Source: Apostichopus japonicus (taxonomy: Eukaryota > Echinodermata > Holothuroidea > Aspidochirotida > Stichopodidae). From it: DNA of 64,000 bases. This document shows, in pieces, positions 23,973 to 35,035 of the stretch. The notes beneath the pieces were generated by a model. That model saw nothing but the letters and a program-made list of their open reading frames with translations, was not told the DNA's origin and made no database searches. Made by a program: the position numbers and the translations under genes. Positions within the stretch are counted from its first letter, which is position 1; every line of letters starts with the position of its first letter. The stretch lies in the NCBI RefSeq assembly GCF_037975245.1, contig NC_092576.1:29242611-29306610 (forward strand), read 5' to 3'.

Positions 23973-26900
23973 ATGGGTCATGCATGTATGTTCTTACTTC
24001 TTTCATCGATCCTATTGCCAATTGGTAAGTTGCGCTAACAATACCAGATCAAATTCATTTTATTTTACCTGCAAAATGTGTATAGGTTACTAAGGTTGGC
24101 ACTGTTTATAAGAATAAACTAAACTGCATAATAACCTACTGTTTTTATGATTCCTTCAAGTTTTTGTTTTGCATAGTGGGTTCGCTCAGAAATATATAGA
24201 TATGAGGATGAAGATGTCTCATTTACCACGTTTTTCACGTAACATGCACAGGATACAGCGGTGAAAAATTCTGTCGTCCGCAACAAACCCTTGAATTTGG
24301 AAAAAGTGGTGCTCTCGACTGTTCATTTCCAAAAGAATATTTTGGTATTTACTGGTATGATTCTGTGGATGTTACCAAGCAACCACTCTTGTATATCCAG
24401 GAGGGGCAGAAACGTGGCCATGGGTACGAATCTGGGGAGTATGATATACACCCGGATGGTTCCTTGCTGATCTATCGTGTTACCATTGAACACGAAAGGA
24501 GTTTTACAGCCGTTCTCTTTGAAACCAGCATCAGCAACCTGGAACCAAATGAAGTTGTTGTCAATGTATTCGGTAAATCGATCAAGTAATTTTGTTTTGT
24601 TTTCTTCGTTTTTTATCGTTGGTTAAATTAAACTAAAACTTCGTCCAATGCTATGACATATGGATTCTCTTTTGACTTATATTATAGTTCACGACACTTG
24701 ACCAGAACATGAACAAATTGTTTTTTATCTCTAAGTGCCCCATTTTTATTAGTTATATGCTCAATAGATGTAATCAGTCTCTGTTTAAAAGAAAAATTGT
24801 TGAATGGTGCACATTTTATCGCATATGTTAGGCTTATATTTTACAACACACTGATATGCTGTTCACATTTCCTATCTTTCAGCACGCCCTCGAATAACAT
24901 TCCCAGTTATTGACAAATGTATCAATAAACAATATTGTTATCAGCAAATAGAGTGGAACGATACAATAGAATGTACTGTGACTGATGCCCGACCACCTCT
25001 TCAATTATCATGGGTCAAAAGGACGTCTGGTGGTGACTTTGACGAAACTTTTCAGCTTACATATTTCCCCAAAGGCGGATTGAATACAACTATTGCTACC
25101 CTGAAGTTTCAAACGCATTCAAGTGTGCAATTTTATTTCTTTGTGTGTAAAGCTGAGAGCGCAATATCTATCATAGGTAATTCAGATTCGTTCCTGATAG
25201 TCGAGGTAAATATTACACCTATGAAAGAACAAGAAAACATACTCTACCAAGAAGCGAAAAACGGGAGTGTGATGACACTACCATGTGATGTACAAGACGA
25301 CACGATCTTCATTGTATGGAAGAAAAAAATAAATGGAACACGTTACGATGTAAAAGCTTATGGCTACATTAAAACAGGGACGTTCTTTCCAGAGAAACCG
25401 TACAGACTCAACCATGTTGGTGCACTAGTGATTCCTCAGATTAACCACAGTCAAGAGAACGTGTATGTCTGTTACGTAAGTAACGGGATTGAGGAACACG
25501 TCAAAAGTTACAATATAACAATCGGTAAGCTGAGATAAATTTTATATAACTCTTCACAAGATGTAGCTTTGCTAAATAATCTACCACTTGTTTCTATCGC
25601 TTGCTGTATATACCATTGGCATTCATAGGCAAAACTGTTGCAAATATACTCTAACGTGACAAAGGCAATACAATATGTATTCCATGTAAGGTTGAAATGT
25701 ACGTTGTCAATTAGATATTTAGCTGACTTACTTCTATTTATGTTAACATTTTCCACTCATGAAACTTTCTGCATTTCCCTCAGAACCGAGTGCTTCTCAC
25801 TATGACATAACCGTAATATTTAAACTTGCAATTACTTTCTATCACAGAGAACGTCATTGAAGAATTGGATCAGAACAACAAATCATCTGGTGCGATAGTC
25901 ATAACAATATGCCTTGTCTTGCTATGTGTTATAGTAGGAATGGTCTTCGTTTTTATAGGTATTGTATTTGATTTATCATTCCAACTGGGTGTAATAAATA
26001 CATATGTCTCGTTAAGTGAAACTTGCATAGGCGTCACATCAATGTAATCTTCATTGTATTCAAGTAAGATATTTATGTAATTTCGTCACAGAATGCTCAA
26101 TTAGTTTTGAATCGTTTCTTGCATGATACCGCTTTGTACAGATTTTCTACTGATTTTGGCAGCAAACAACACAAGTCTTACTTTTACTTGAATTCTTTTT
26201 TCTCTGTTATAGTGCTTCGAAAGAGGAGGAATAGAACTGAAAGCGAAGACCAAACAGGTAAGGGGATTATAATGATCTAATTCAATAATAAGACTATATA
26301 AATAATATGTATTAAATATTAGACAATTGAGTGACTGTATAATAATTATGAAAACTAATGCTGTAACCTTCCATCGTTGACACAAATGAAATAAGTACCA
26401 TTTTTGTATTAAATGCAATTAATCTGTCCTTACGTTTCGACTGTGGTATATGTAAAGTGACAGATGTTTTGTAGTTGGGGGGGGGGGGGTGTTACATGTT
26501 CAGTGATCAATTCAACCATCTTTTGAATAGCAAACTGTCGTGAACAAATTGGTAACACTATTCGATAACAATTGTACTACTCGTTATTTTTTGCATAATA
26601 CATTAATTTTTACTCCTTTCAGAAAATGTATTGCCGCCTAATGCCTTGGGGTGCTCTGTTATTAAATAATGAACAACAAACAAAGAGGAAACTCCAGACA
26701 TATATATAATTGTAGAGTATTAGCTTTATTGCTGGAGTGTATCTCAAGTACACTCTCTGAAGTCTGGAATCTTAGTCTTCTACATATTAAAAAACTACAG
26801 TATTTAAGTCATTACAACTTCCTGTGAGGGGGCGATAACCTCTCTGTGACATAAACTCTTGGTCTTACTTATAATTACTAAGGCACATAGGAGAGTGCTA

Positions 26901-29900
26901 TGACTAACCTCATTCGTAATACACATGAAATGCAACAGGTTGTCATCTGTGATTCAGCATGAATAGTTCATGGAATTAAGACAAAGGGGGCTTCTACGAA
27001 TATGATGTGGGTGTAGGGTGAATAAGTCATGAACAGGAAGTAAGCAGTTACTCTTAAGACAAAGAGGCATGGAAGCAAATGTTTAAAGTAATATGATGTG
27101 GATATAACTACATACTACATTACAATAATAAGAGGGGGGACTGGAATATGTATTCGGTTACATATATTCTTATGTTTATAGTTTACTTTTCAGAAAAGTG
27201 ATGCAACACATATGATGTACTGATGATTTAATCATTTTGAAAAGTACACAATTGTCAGTAAAAATTCTACAAGTAGCTGACCTCCGTAAAGTAGATTGCT
27301 TCATAGTGCCTTATAAGGATAAATTGGAATATAAATAAGTCGTTTGCTTGCCGTGATAAGCCTTTTGTTCAATACCTTTATGGTAAGTTAACATAACATT
27401 CTCTGTTTGTGAAGTCGAGCTTCAAAAATGATGCAAATTCATAACTATTTTTGCGTGGATGAGACTGATGATTAAAGACAGGTGTGTCAGCAATCCTACG
27501 TTAAATATTACTATCATTTCTATATATTAGTATATAGCTGTCTACGTTGGAAGTCTATTGAACATTTGTACTTCTATTCAAAGAGAAAAGTCAGTTTACG
27601 TTTCAGACGACCTTTGGACACTGACCGTTCCTTTTCAAAGTCTCCATGGAATTATCCTTTATCATGAGTAACATTCCTTGAAAACCTCAAGAACAAATCT
27701 TCGAGAAACGTTAGAGCAATGTTCACACGCTAGTTTGTTTCAACATTAAATGTATACGAATGTGATAAACACATGCTGGCCTCTTCCTCTTTTTGTTTAA
27801 TTTGAACTCTGTCATTTTATTTGACGGTGTGTTCGATGAAAGTTTCCATCGTGGGGTACCACTAAATGTTGATAAACGCTACCCACCCTTGTAGGATGAG
27901 TTTAAAAACAAAATTGTACTATTAAATTACATTTCAGCCTTTCAAACTGGCACCTTTCACTTTAGTTACCATGGAAACACAGTTTTAATAGACTTACCTT
28001 ATATTATTAGATATTGCATGTTAAATAAATATTGCCCCTTGGGATTATAGAAAGATCAAAACTTACACCTATTTGACCTCTGATATTTGAGATTTGTTTC
28101 TGAGGGTCATGTCTTGGGCCAAGTCAGTAACAAGTTTGAAAAAAATCAGTGTAGCTGTTAAGGAGTTTTTTGACAATCTTGCAAACTGTAATCGACACAT
28201 ACAGACTGATGACTCTAATATATGGACTTTCATCTATGGCTATGGTAATGGTTTCTTAACTTAAAGACCGAGCTTACATTCTTGCTTGATTTCAGAAAAG
28301 GGTACCCCCTCTGAAGAGGAACCACTCCGTGATATCAAACAAGAGCTTCAAACTGTATCAGGTATGGCAATTTTACAGTTTTGTCCCATCCGATATTTTC
28401 TCTGCTGGACTATAAAATTCTGATAATCGGCTAATGATCTTTCGTTTAGTATTTTATTTTACATCTAGATTCTTTCAGGAAGGAGTATTGTTGCTAAAGG
28501 TAACTTTGAAGCATGAAATTCGTAAGCCAACATTCGTTGAAATTGAAACGGTTGGGAAGATGTTCTTCAATAGGACTAAACGTTCTTACAAATAATGAGG
28601 TTTTCAGTTTTGAAGAATAGTATGGAAATTTCTAGTACATGACAAAATTCGGAGATAAAGCGTTCAAAATGATGAGATTAATATATGGAAGCCAAATAGT
28701 TTTCCTCTTTCTTTAAGCACGATCTTACATTCCTGTTTGATTGCAGAAACTTGTACCTCATTTGAAAAGGATCCTAAAATCCCGCAGAATCAAACTGAAT
28801 TAGGTATGACAATTTTACAGTTTTCTTCCATCCGATGTTTGCTCTGCTGGAAGATAACGTTCTGGTCACCAGCTCATGATATTTCGTTTAATATTTTATT
28901 TGTCATCTAAATTCTGCAAGGAAGGAATATTGTTGCTGAAGTTAAGCGTGGGGAATTAAACTCGTTAGCCAACATTTTGTTTTATATTGAAATGGTTTCG
29001 AAGAGTTTCTCCAATAAGACTATACGTTCTTACAAATAACAATGGTTTTAGTTAAGAGATAAGGCTTTCAACATTTTAAGAAGAATGAATGAATGAATGA
29101 ATGACTAAATGAATGAATGAAGGAAAGTTTATGCACAACCACTACCTTGCAACACAAGATTTGCACGGTCGTGCTGAAACCAAAATACAAAACTGGAGAA
29201 ATTTAACAATTACAAATAACATTACTTAGCATTTGAATTATTGAAATAAGTATAATGATTAACAAAAAGATAATGTGTGGGAAGTTTATTGAAACAGTTG
29301 ATAGAAAGAATACTCCGAAGATGAACGTATGAATTCAAATGCATTTCTTTCTTCTTTAAGCACGAGCTTTCATTCTTGTTTGATTTCAGAAACTTGTACC
29401 TCCCCTGGAAAGGAACCCCTCGATGATAGAAACCCACAGACTCAAACTGAATCAGGTACGACAATTTAAAAACAATTTTAGATTTAAGCTGTATTCAAGA
29501 GGTTCTTCAATAAGACCACAAGTAGTGAGGTTTCAGTTTCGAGATCCATTATGAGTTAACGACATCATTCAGAGATAATACGTCACGAAATTGAAAGCTG
29601 AAACAGAAAAGATCAAAAGTTCAATCTAAACGTAAATACCCTGGCTATGACTGAAAATATGTTGGGCAAAATAAGATCAGTTACAGATAAAATGTCAATT
29701 TCAAGACATAAAACATCAGAAGTTCCAGATAAACCTTGATTGTTTAACGGAATACTCAAGCAAAGGTCAAAATTCAACATGAAAAAGTTGGATGTCCTCC
29801 CCAACACCAGCTCTGATTGGTACTTTATCGAAAGTGTTTATATCAAGAGAACCAGCCAATTCACACGGAGATTACAGTAACTATTGTAAAGTTTTGGACC

Positions 29901-32088
29901 ACAGTAAAAACTGGATCGTGCTGACAAATCTGATAAATCGGTAGCATGTGCTATATGGATTACAGTAAGAACAGGATATGTTTAATCCCAAAAAATCCCC
30001 AAAACTTGATTTGTTGGAATTACACATATCCTCAGTTCTAACTGTAATCATAATAACACATGCTACCGATTTATAGCACGATCCAGTTTTTACTGTGGCA
30101 CAAAACTTTAAAACTTACAGTAGTAACTGTGTTCTTTTTGTCTGTCGGGTGAGAGAACAGAACAATTGCGCTAGTACTTATTGCTTGAATTTCACTGCGT
30201 ACGAATCTTAACACGACCAGTCGATTTCTCAAGCCCAACCCAACCAACTGAAAATATATAATTAAACAAGATTTTTCTCTGATCGGACTGAAAATTATTT
30301 ATAGCATAGTATACCGTACATTCGTCACATGGCTAAGTCTAAAAATTTCTCTCAATTACATTTAACAAGGATTTGTGAGTCTTCAGGGCGGGGAGCAGAT
30401 TTTTGTTTACTTAGGCTGCATCTTGTCTTTAAGTGTTAATATCAATGCCCATTAAATTTACTAACCAGTAACAATAGCCACCTCCCCCCCCCCCTCCCTT
30501 CCACTACCAAACCACACACACGCACACACACACATTTTTAAGCTGATGATTGCCACGCAAGTGTAACCCATTTATTGTAAGTTTGGATGAACCCAAGATA
30601 TCACATTTGTATAATAAAGTGCATCTTCTCTCGATAGGTAACCTAAACCATCAAGATGAAAACCAGTCGAAAAAACAACATGAGAATCCAGAGCATGGCA
30701 AAATCCAGGTTCATCAAAGCAACATCCAAATAAAGAAATATGTTGTTGGCAGTGAAAAACTTGATCGTGAAGAAAAAATTATCTTCTTAATTGATGGCAG
30801 TAATGTTGATATAGATGCAATTGCGTTCATTTTGTTAAAATATGTTACAGGAGTCAAGAATAAGGATCATTTCAGCTGTGACGTCAAATGTCTGGATAAC
30901 AATCAAACACTGCAAAGTTGTGGAATTGAAATGCAGATATGTACCATCAAAGATAAGTTGTCGTCAGAATTGCCATTTGATATTACCTTCGTAATTATAC
31001 CTGTGTCAATGAGTGATTCGGGAGGAACAAGGAGTACAGCATTTGCAACCGATACGACAAGCATCGGGGACACAAAAGATCCGAACGATACATCTAAAAC
31101 AAGTTCGAGTGACGCAACCATGCAAGAGAAGATAACGTTCGCAACAGATTCAGCAAGCGCAATTGACTTTCAAGAAATAACAGAACAACTTCACACACTT
31201 ACAACATGTGAAGACATGTACAAATTGGAATACGTTAATGCGGTAGTAATATTACAAGAAAGCACTCAAGAGCAGTCATTCTCTTTAGGGGACTGTTTGC
31301 ATAATACTGTATGCAGAATACTTGGCCAAAATTTGCGCGAAAAGTTATTCGCCATGACAGCGTGTAATACGAAAGAGGAATTTGACGCTTTCAAAACGAA
31401 AGGAAGTATCGAATGTCCCACCCACATTTACTTTGCATTAAAACATAGATCATTTCAAAGAAAATCGAGTAAAGTAGTTTTTTATGGAGAACAAAGTAAG
31501 AGCAACTTTAAGAACTTCATAGAAAAGTTTAAAAATGAATCACACGTTAGTCTTGACCAAAGCATGCAGGTTTTAGGTAAACGTAAAGATCTAGTAGTTG
31601 CTATTTCAACAATTGAAGAAAGCATGGCAGCAAGAAGAGAAATATGTAACGAGACGACAGAAGGAAAACATCTGATTAATACCACTGGGATCAAAGTTTC
31701 CATTGAACATGGAGGAAAGGCTTTAAACTGTATGAAATGTAAAAATACCTGTACCTATCCTGTTGCTTCCAAAACATGGTCCTACTTCTCAGATAGTTGT
31801 AATGTTTGTAAATGTGACACTCGCCATCATCACGAGTGCTCATATAGGTTCAAAACTGAAGACGAAATCGAAAAAGAAATGTGTGACAAAGAATTGTCCT
31901 TACAACTTCAGGTCCGTACAAAGGCTGAGGAAATCGACAGTTATCTGGACTTTCTTAACAAATTTGCGTTGAAACCAACTGTTTTGTCTGTTGATGGAAA
32001 TGCTCAGAATATAACAATAACAGAAAATGCAAGTGAAGGAAGCGAGTCGAACGATTTTCTAACCAATTTCAATGATATATTTCAGTAA
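23973..32088 (+). CDS. R2A: three-Ig transmembrane receptor with a degenerate P-loop NTPase-like cytoplasmic tail (936 aa)
   Basis: Exons: 23973-24024 (signal peptide 'MGHACMFLLLSSILLPIG'), 24252-24572 (Ig1), 24883-25524 (Ig2 and Ig3), 25848-25958 (transmembrane, 'IVITICLVLLCVIVGMVFVF'), 26213-26257 (basic 'LRKRRNRTES'), 28296-28361, 28747-28803, 29390-29455, 30638-32088 (tail, TAA). All junctions are phase 1, and the exons sum to 2811 nt with no stop. Ig1 has its first Cys and Trp ('YWYDS') but no second Cys ('ERSFTAVLF'). The tail resembles a P-loop NTPase family of aquatic animals that ends in a Cys-rich module. Here the Walker A position reads 'LIDGSNVDIDA' and the DTPG position 'VIIPVS', so nucleotide binding is unlikely. 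The Cys/His module ('NCMKCKNTCTYP', then 'SCNVCKCD') is kept. Predicted at the cell surface; ligand unknown. The domain homology of the tail is inference. Confidence 0.8.
26623..26690 (+). other. Possible alternative terminal exon of R2A
   Basis: After the acceptor 'actcctttcag' a phase-1 frame reads 'ENVLPPNALGCSVIK' then TAA. Copy B has the same acceptor and 'ENALPPN' at 37642. Use of this exon would give a membrane receptor with a short tail and no NTPase-like domain. In copy A the sequence after 'LPPN' comes from an insertion. Confidence 0.3.
26643..27124. mobile_element. ~480-bp insertion in copy A, unclassified
   Basis: Copy B reads straight through 'gccgcctaatataatgag', whereas copy A is interrupted after 'gccgcctaat' and resumes at 'taataagag'. 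A short TAAT flank is shared. No coding sequence is visible. It could be a short non-autonomous element or an LTR fragment. Confidence 0.55.
28296..29455 (+). repeat. Three homologous phase-1 mini-exons in the R2A cytoplasmic linker
   Basis: Exons of 66, 57 and 66 nt encode related peptides (first 'EKGTPSEEEPL', second 'ETCTSFEKDPK', third 'ETCTSPGKEPLDD'). Their surrounding introns are also similar, for example 'agcacgagctttcattcttgtttgatttcag' variants and 'ttctgc.aggaaggaatattgttgct'. This is an internal exon-plus-intron triplication, present in both gene copies. Confidence 0.75.
29863..30132. mobile_element. Foldback (MITE-like) element in the last intron, copy A
   Basis: The left arm contains 'ccacagtaaaaactgg', 'aaatcggtagcatgtg' and 'cagtaagaacaggatatg'. 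The right arm contains the inverted complements ('catatcctcagttc', 'cacatgctaccgattt', 'ccagtttttactgtgg'). The arms nearly fill the element, as in foldback MITEs. It is also present in copy B, so it predates the duplication. Confidence 0.7.
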
Positions 32089-32211
32089 GAGTTTCATATT
32101 TGATAGAATGTGACTATTGAAAGATCTTTGGATGGGATAACAGCAACACGAATTTTAGACACTGATGTTAATTGCACCCTGTATCGACAATTTGAAGATA
32201 CCTCACATTCG

Positions 32212-33475
32212 AACTTACAAACCGATGCCTCAAATTTTGGAATTGGGGCTGTTCTCAGTCAAACAGGTAAGGATGGGAAAGAACATCCCGTTGCTTACAT
32301 AAGTCGTAAATTGTCAGAGAGAGAACAAAGATTTAGCGTACCCGAAAAAGAAGCCCTGGCAATCATTTGGGCTGTCGCTAAACTGAAGTATTTTCTGATT
32401 GGTGTCAGGTTCAAAACTTTCACAGACCACCAAGCTCTAAAATGGCTGGAAAAAACCAAAGGCTCAAATAATAGGCTGTTGAGATGGTTATTGGCTTTAC
32501 AGCAATTCAGTTTTGATGTGCAGTACAGGAGGGGAAGCTCAAATGGCAATGCTGATGGTCTCAGCAGAATGTAAAGTCTATTACCTTTCGAGTGTATTGA
32601 GTGTGTATAACTTCACATACTGTGTATATATTGTGTAAATTGTGTACTTTGTCAATGATTTCAAATTATTTCAGTTATTTCAGATTAACTCCAAGGCTAT
32701 ATACCTTTCGAGTGTATTGAGTGTGTATAACTTCACATACTGTGTATATATTGTGTAAATTGTGTACTTGTCAGTAATTACAAATTATTTCAGTTATTTC
32801 AGATTAACTCCAAGGCTATATACCTTTCGAGTGTATTGAGTGTGTATAACTTCACATACTTTGTATATATTGTGTAAATTGTGTACTTTGTCAGTAAATT
32901 CAATTGTATTTGTAGTAGAGGTTGTTGTTGAGTGGATTAACTCTCACTCTTGTAAAAAGTGTATGTAAATGATGGTACAGGGTTTGGTTGGATTTGTTTT
33001 GTGTACATAGGGTTCGTAAGGATTAAGTTTTAAGGTAAAAGAAGACTGACACAGTCTTTCGGGGAGGAGGGGCATGTTGTGAAGTCTATAAGTAAGGATA
33101 GGAAAGCTGCTTATGTCCTAGGGATAGCTTAAGGGGATTACAAGGCTGGGATTACTTTGTACGTAAAGACTTGCTAATAGGATTAAAGGATAGAGCTAGA
33201 GATGAGGAGAGGGCTTACGGGCAGTTGGACTGTGGCTTTTGTGAGGTGAGGAGCCAAGGTATTAGGAGACGAGAAAAGGAGAGAAGCGTAAGGGAGTGTG
33301 GGAAGATAGCGAGGATAGTGTTGCAAGGAAGCAGAGGTTGTTTAAGGAAAATTGATGTGAAGGAATTGTGAAAGGAAGCAGTGGAATTATGTGGAGCTAT
33401 GTGGAGTTTGAAAAATAAAGGAAGAAAAGCAACGAATGACACTTTCTTGAACTTATTACCCCACACTACGTAACA
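32212..33475 (+). mobile_element. 5'-truncated Ty3/gypsy element: RNase H, tandem repeats, polypurine tract, 3' LTR
   Basis: A frame to 32574 encodes gypsy RNase H with all acidic landmarks: 'LQTDASNFGIGAVLSQ', 'VPEKEALAIIWAV', 'FTDHQALKWLE' and 'NADGLSRM' then a stop. There is no integrase after it. Then come three ~120-bp repeats, a polypurine tract 'ggggaggagggg', and a 401-bp LTR (33075-33475) starting TG and ending CA. The element starts exactly where copy A homology ends and stops where copy B begins. Confidence 0.9.
32582..32900. repeat. ~120-bp tandem repeat, 2.7 copies, inside the gypsy fragment
   Basis: 'tacctttcgagtgtattgag' recurs at 32582, 32702 and 32821. The copies are nearly identical, so the array is young. 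Confidence 0.9.
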
Positions 33476-35035
33476 GTCAATTTGAGTATCGATACCAGAC
33501 GAATTTACATTTCTTGATGCTAAAGAGAAATGAGTCTCTAAGCTCATTCCCAACGATAGTGTTTGTTAAACATTGTCTCAGTATCTTGGTTAAATTCAAC
33601 ACGAACCAGTTAGTGTCTATGGAGAGAACACGAAAAGGCTAGGGAGCACGGTACTTCAGTAACTGCGCGAGTACCAACCATCAACTGTAGGCTATGTGGC
33701 GTATACGAGGCGTGTATATGAAAACAAGCACAAACTAGTTCATCCGTAGTACGCTGTATATAATTATAAATAGAGCGGAAGCTTAACTGGAGACTATTGT
33801 CTTGAAAAAGTTCTTTGTGTCCACTAGAAATGAATGCCGTGCATATTGCAGTGTAACTGTAGATACATATATGTTGTTTCCAATAAATGCCGTTTTCTAA
33901 TTTGCTATTACCGATAGAAGTAGACCTGCATTAACTACATAGTGAACGATGACGGAAAACATCTGATGACACGATGAATAGTTAAAGTCCGAAAATGAAG
34001 TGTAATCGCACGAACTAACATAATACTGACAAACATCGCTGTAATACCGATATTTTTCCTTTTCTTTTCTTAAGTAATCCCTCTGCTAGATTTCAAGTTT
34101 TACAAAAAAATATATTTCGACAGGTACAGCTGAAATCTTCAACTATAATTTCAGGCTTACGTGTTTATTTTGGAAATATCGACTAAAAGTCAAACTTTAA
34201 ACGGTTCAAAGTTTGATGTTTTAGCAAAATGTCCTCTTTTTGTAGAAGTATTGGAGAGAAAGGCGATAAAACATGGATGAAGTTAGTGTACCCGAGATTC
34301 ATCATGTGACAGTTAAATGTATATGTATTTACTATGAGTTCATCAAGTGCAATTGTATCTTCATATATTTCTGGTAGAATAATAACATGTATATGAACAG
34401 TAGAAAACTGCCTAGAAAATGATAGCAAAATGGGAAAGTTTTAAGCAATTTCTATCTCAACCCTGGCTACAGGGAATTTGCCACAAAATATTCGCTAGAT
34501 TGATCAGTTTGTATAGCGCAGTGATTGTAATCTTGGGGTCAATGGGTCAGATCTCGTCCTTTCCAAAAGTTCATTTGTACTTTTCAGCATCACTAACATA
34601 TGAATTCTGCAGTTAAGATTATTTTATATACTGACAAAGTCCATGTCCTATCATCTCCGTTATTTAATTAACATAAAATATATATCTACATTCGTGCCTG
34701 CTTGCGTGACTCGTCTGTTTGAGTTGACAATATCAATACTCACCCTCGTTCCAAAGTTCAAGCACCAATAAAAACCGCCATAGGCCTACATGCAATAAAC
34801 ATGCAGTCTAACAGTAACATACTTAGTTCATGCCTATCGTTATTATTAAGTTGTCACTGATACAGACTGATTATACTTGTTCTGTTTCTACTAATGTTCA
34901 CACCGTACAACATTCAATACCTAGTAATATAGTTCTTAGTAGTAATACAGAATAATAGTAAAAAATATGATATCAAAAATAAAATAAAATATCCTTTCCA
35001 TTTTCATACCTCAGAACCAAAACATTATTTGCAAG

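Larger units (their letters stand above)
22452..32211 (+). repeat. Tandem segmental duplication, copy A
   Basis: This unit is collinear with 33478-42606 at high identity by eye, from 'caatttgag' at 22452 through the gene promoter, all exons and introns, to just past the stop codon ('gaagatacctcac'). It contains one insertion of about 480 bp (26643-27124) absent from copy B. Confidence 0.95.

Noticed and set aside
33171-33553. Frames on both strands
   Set aside because: They lie inside the gypsy LTR and its junction.
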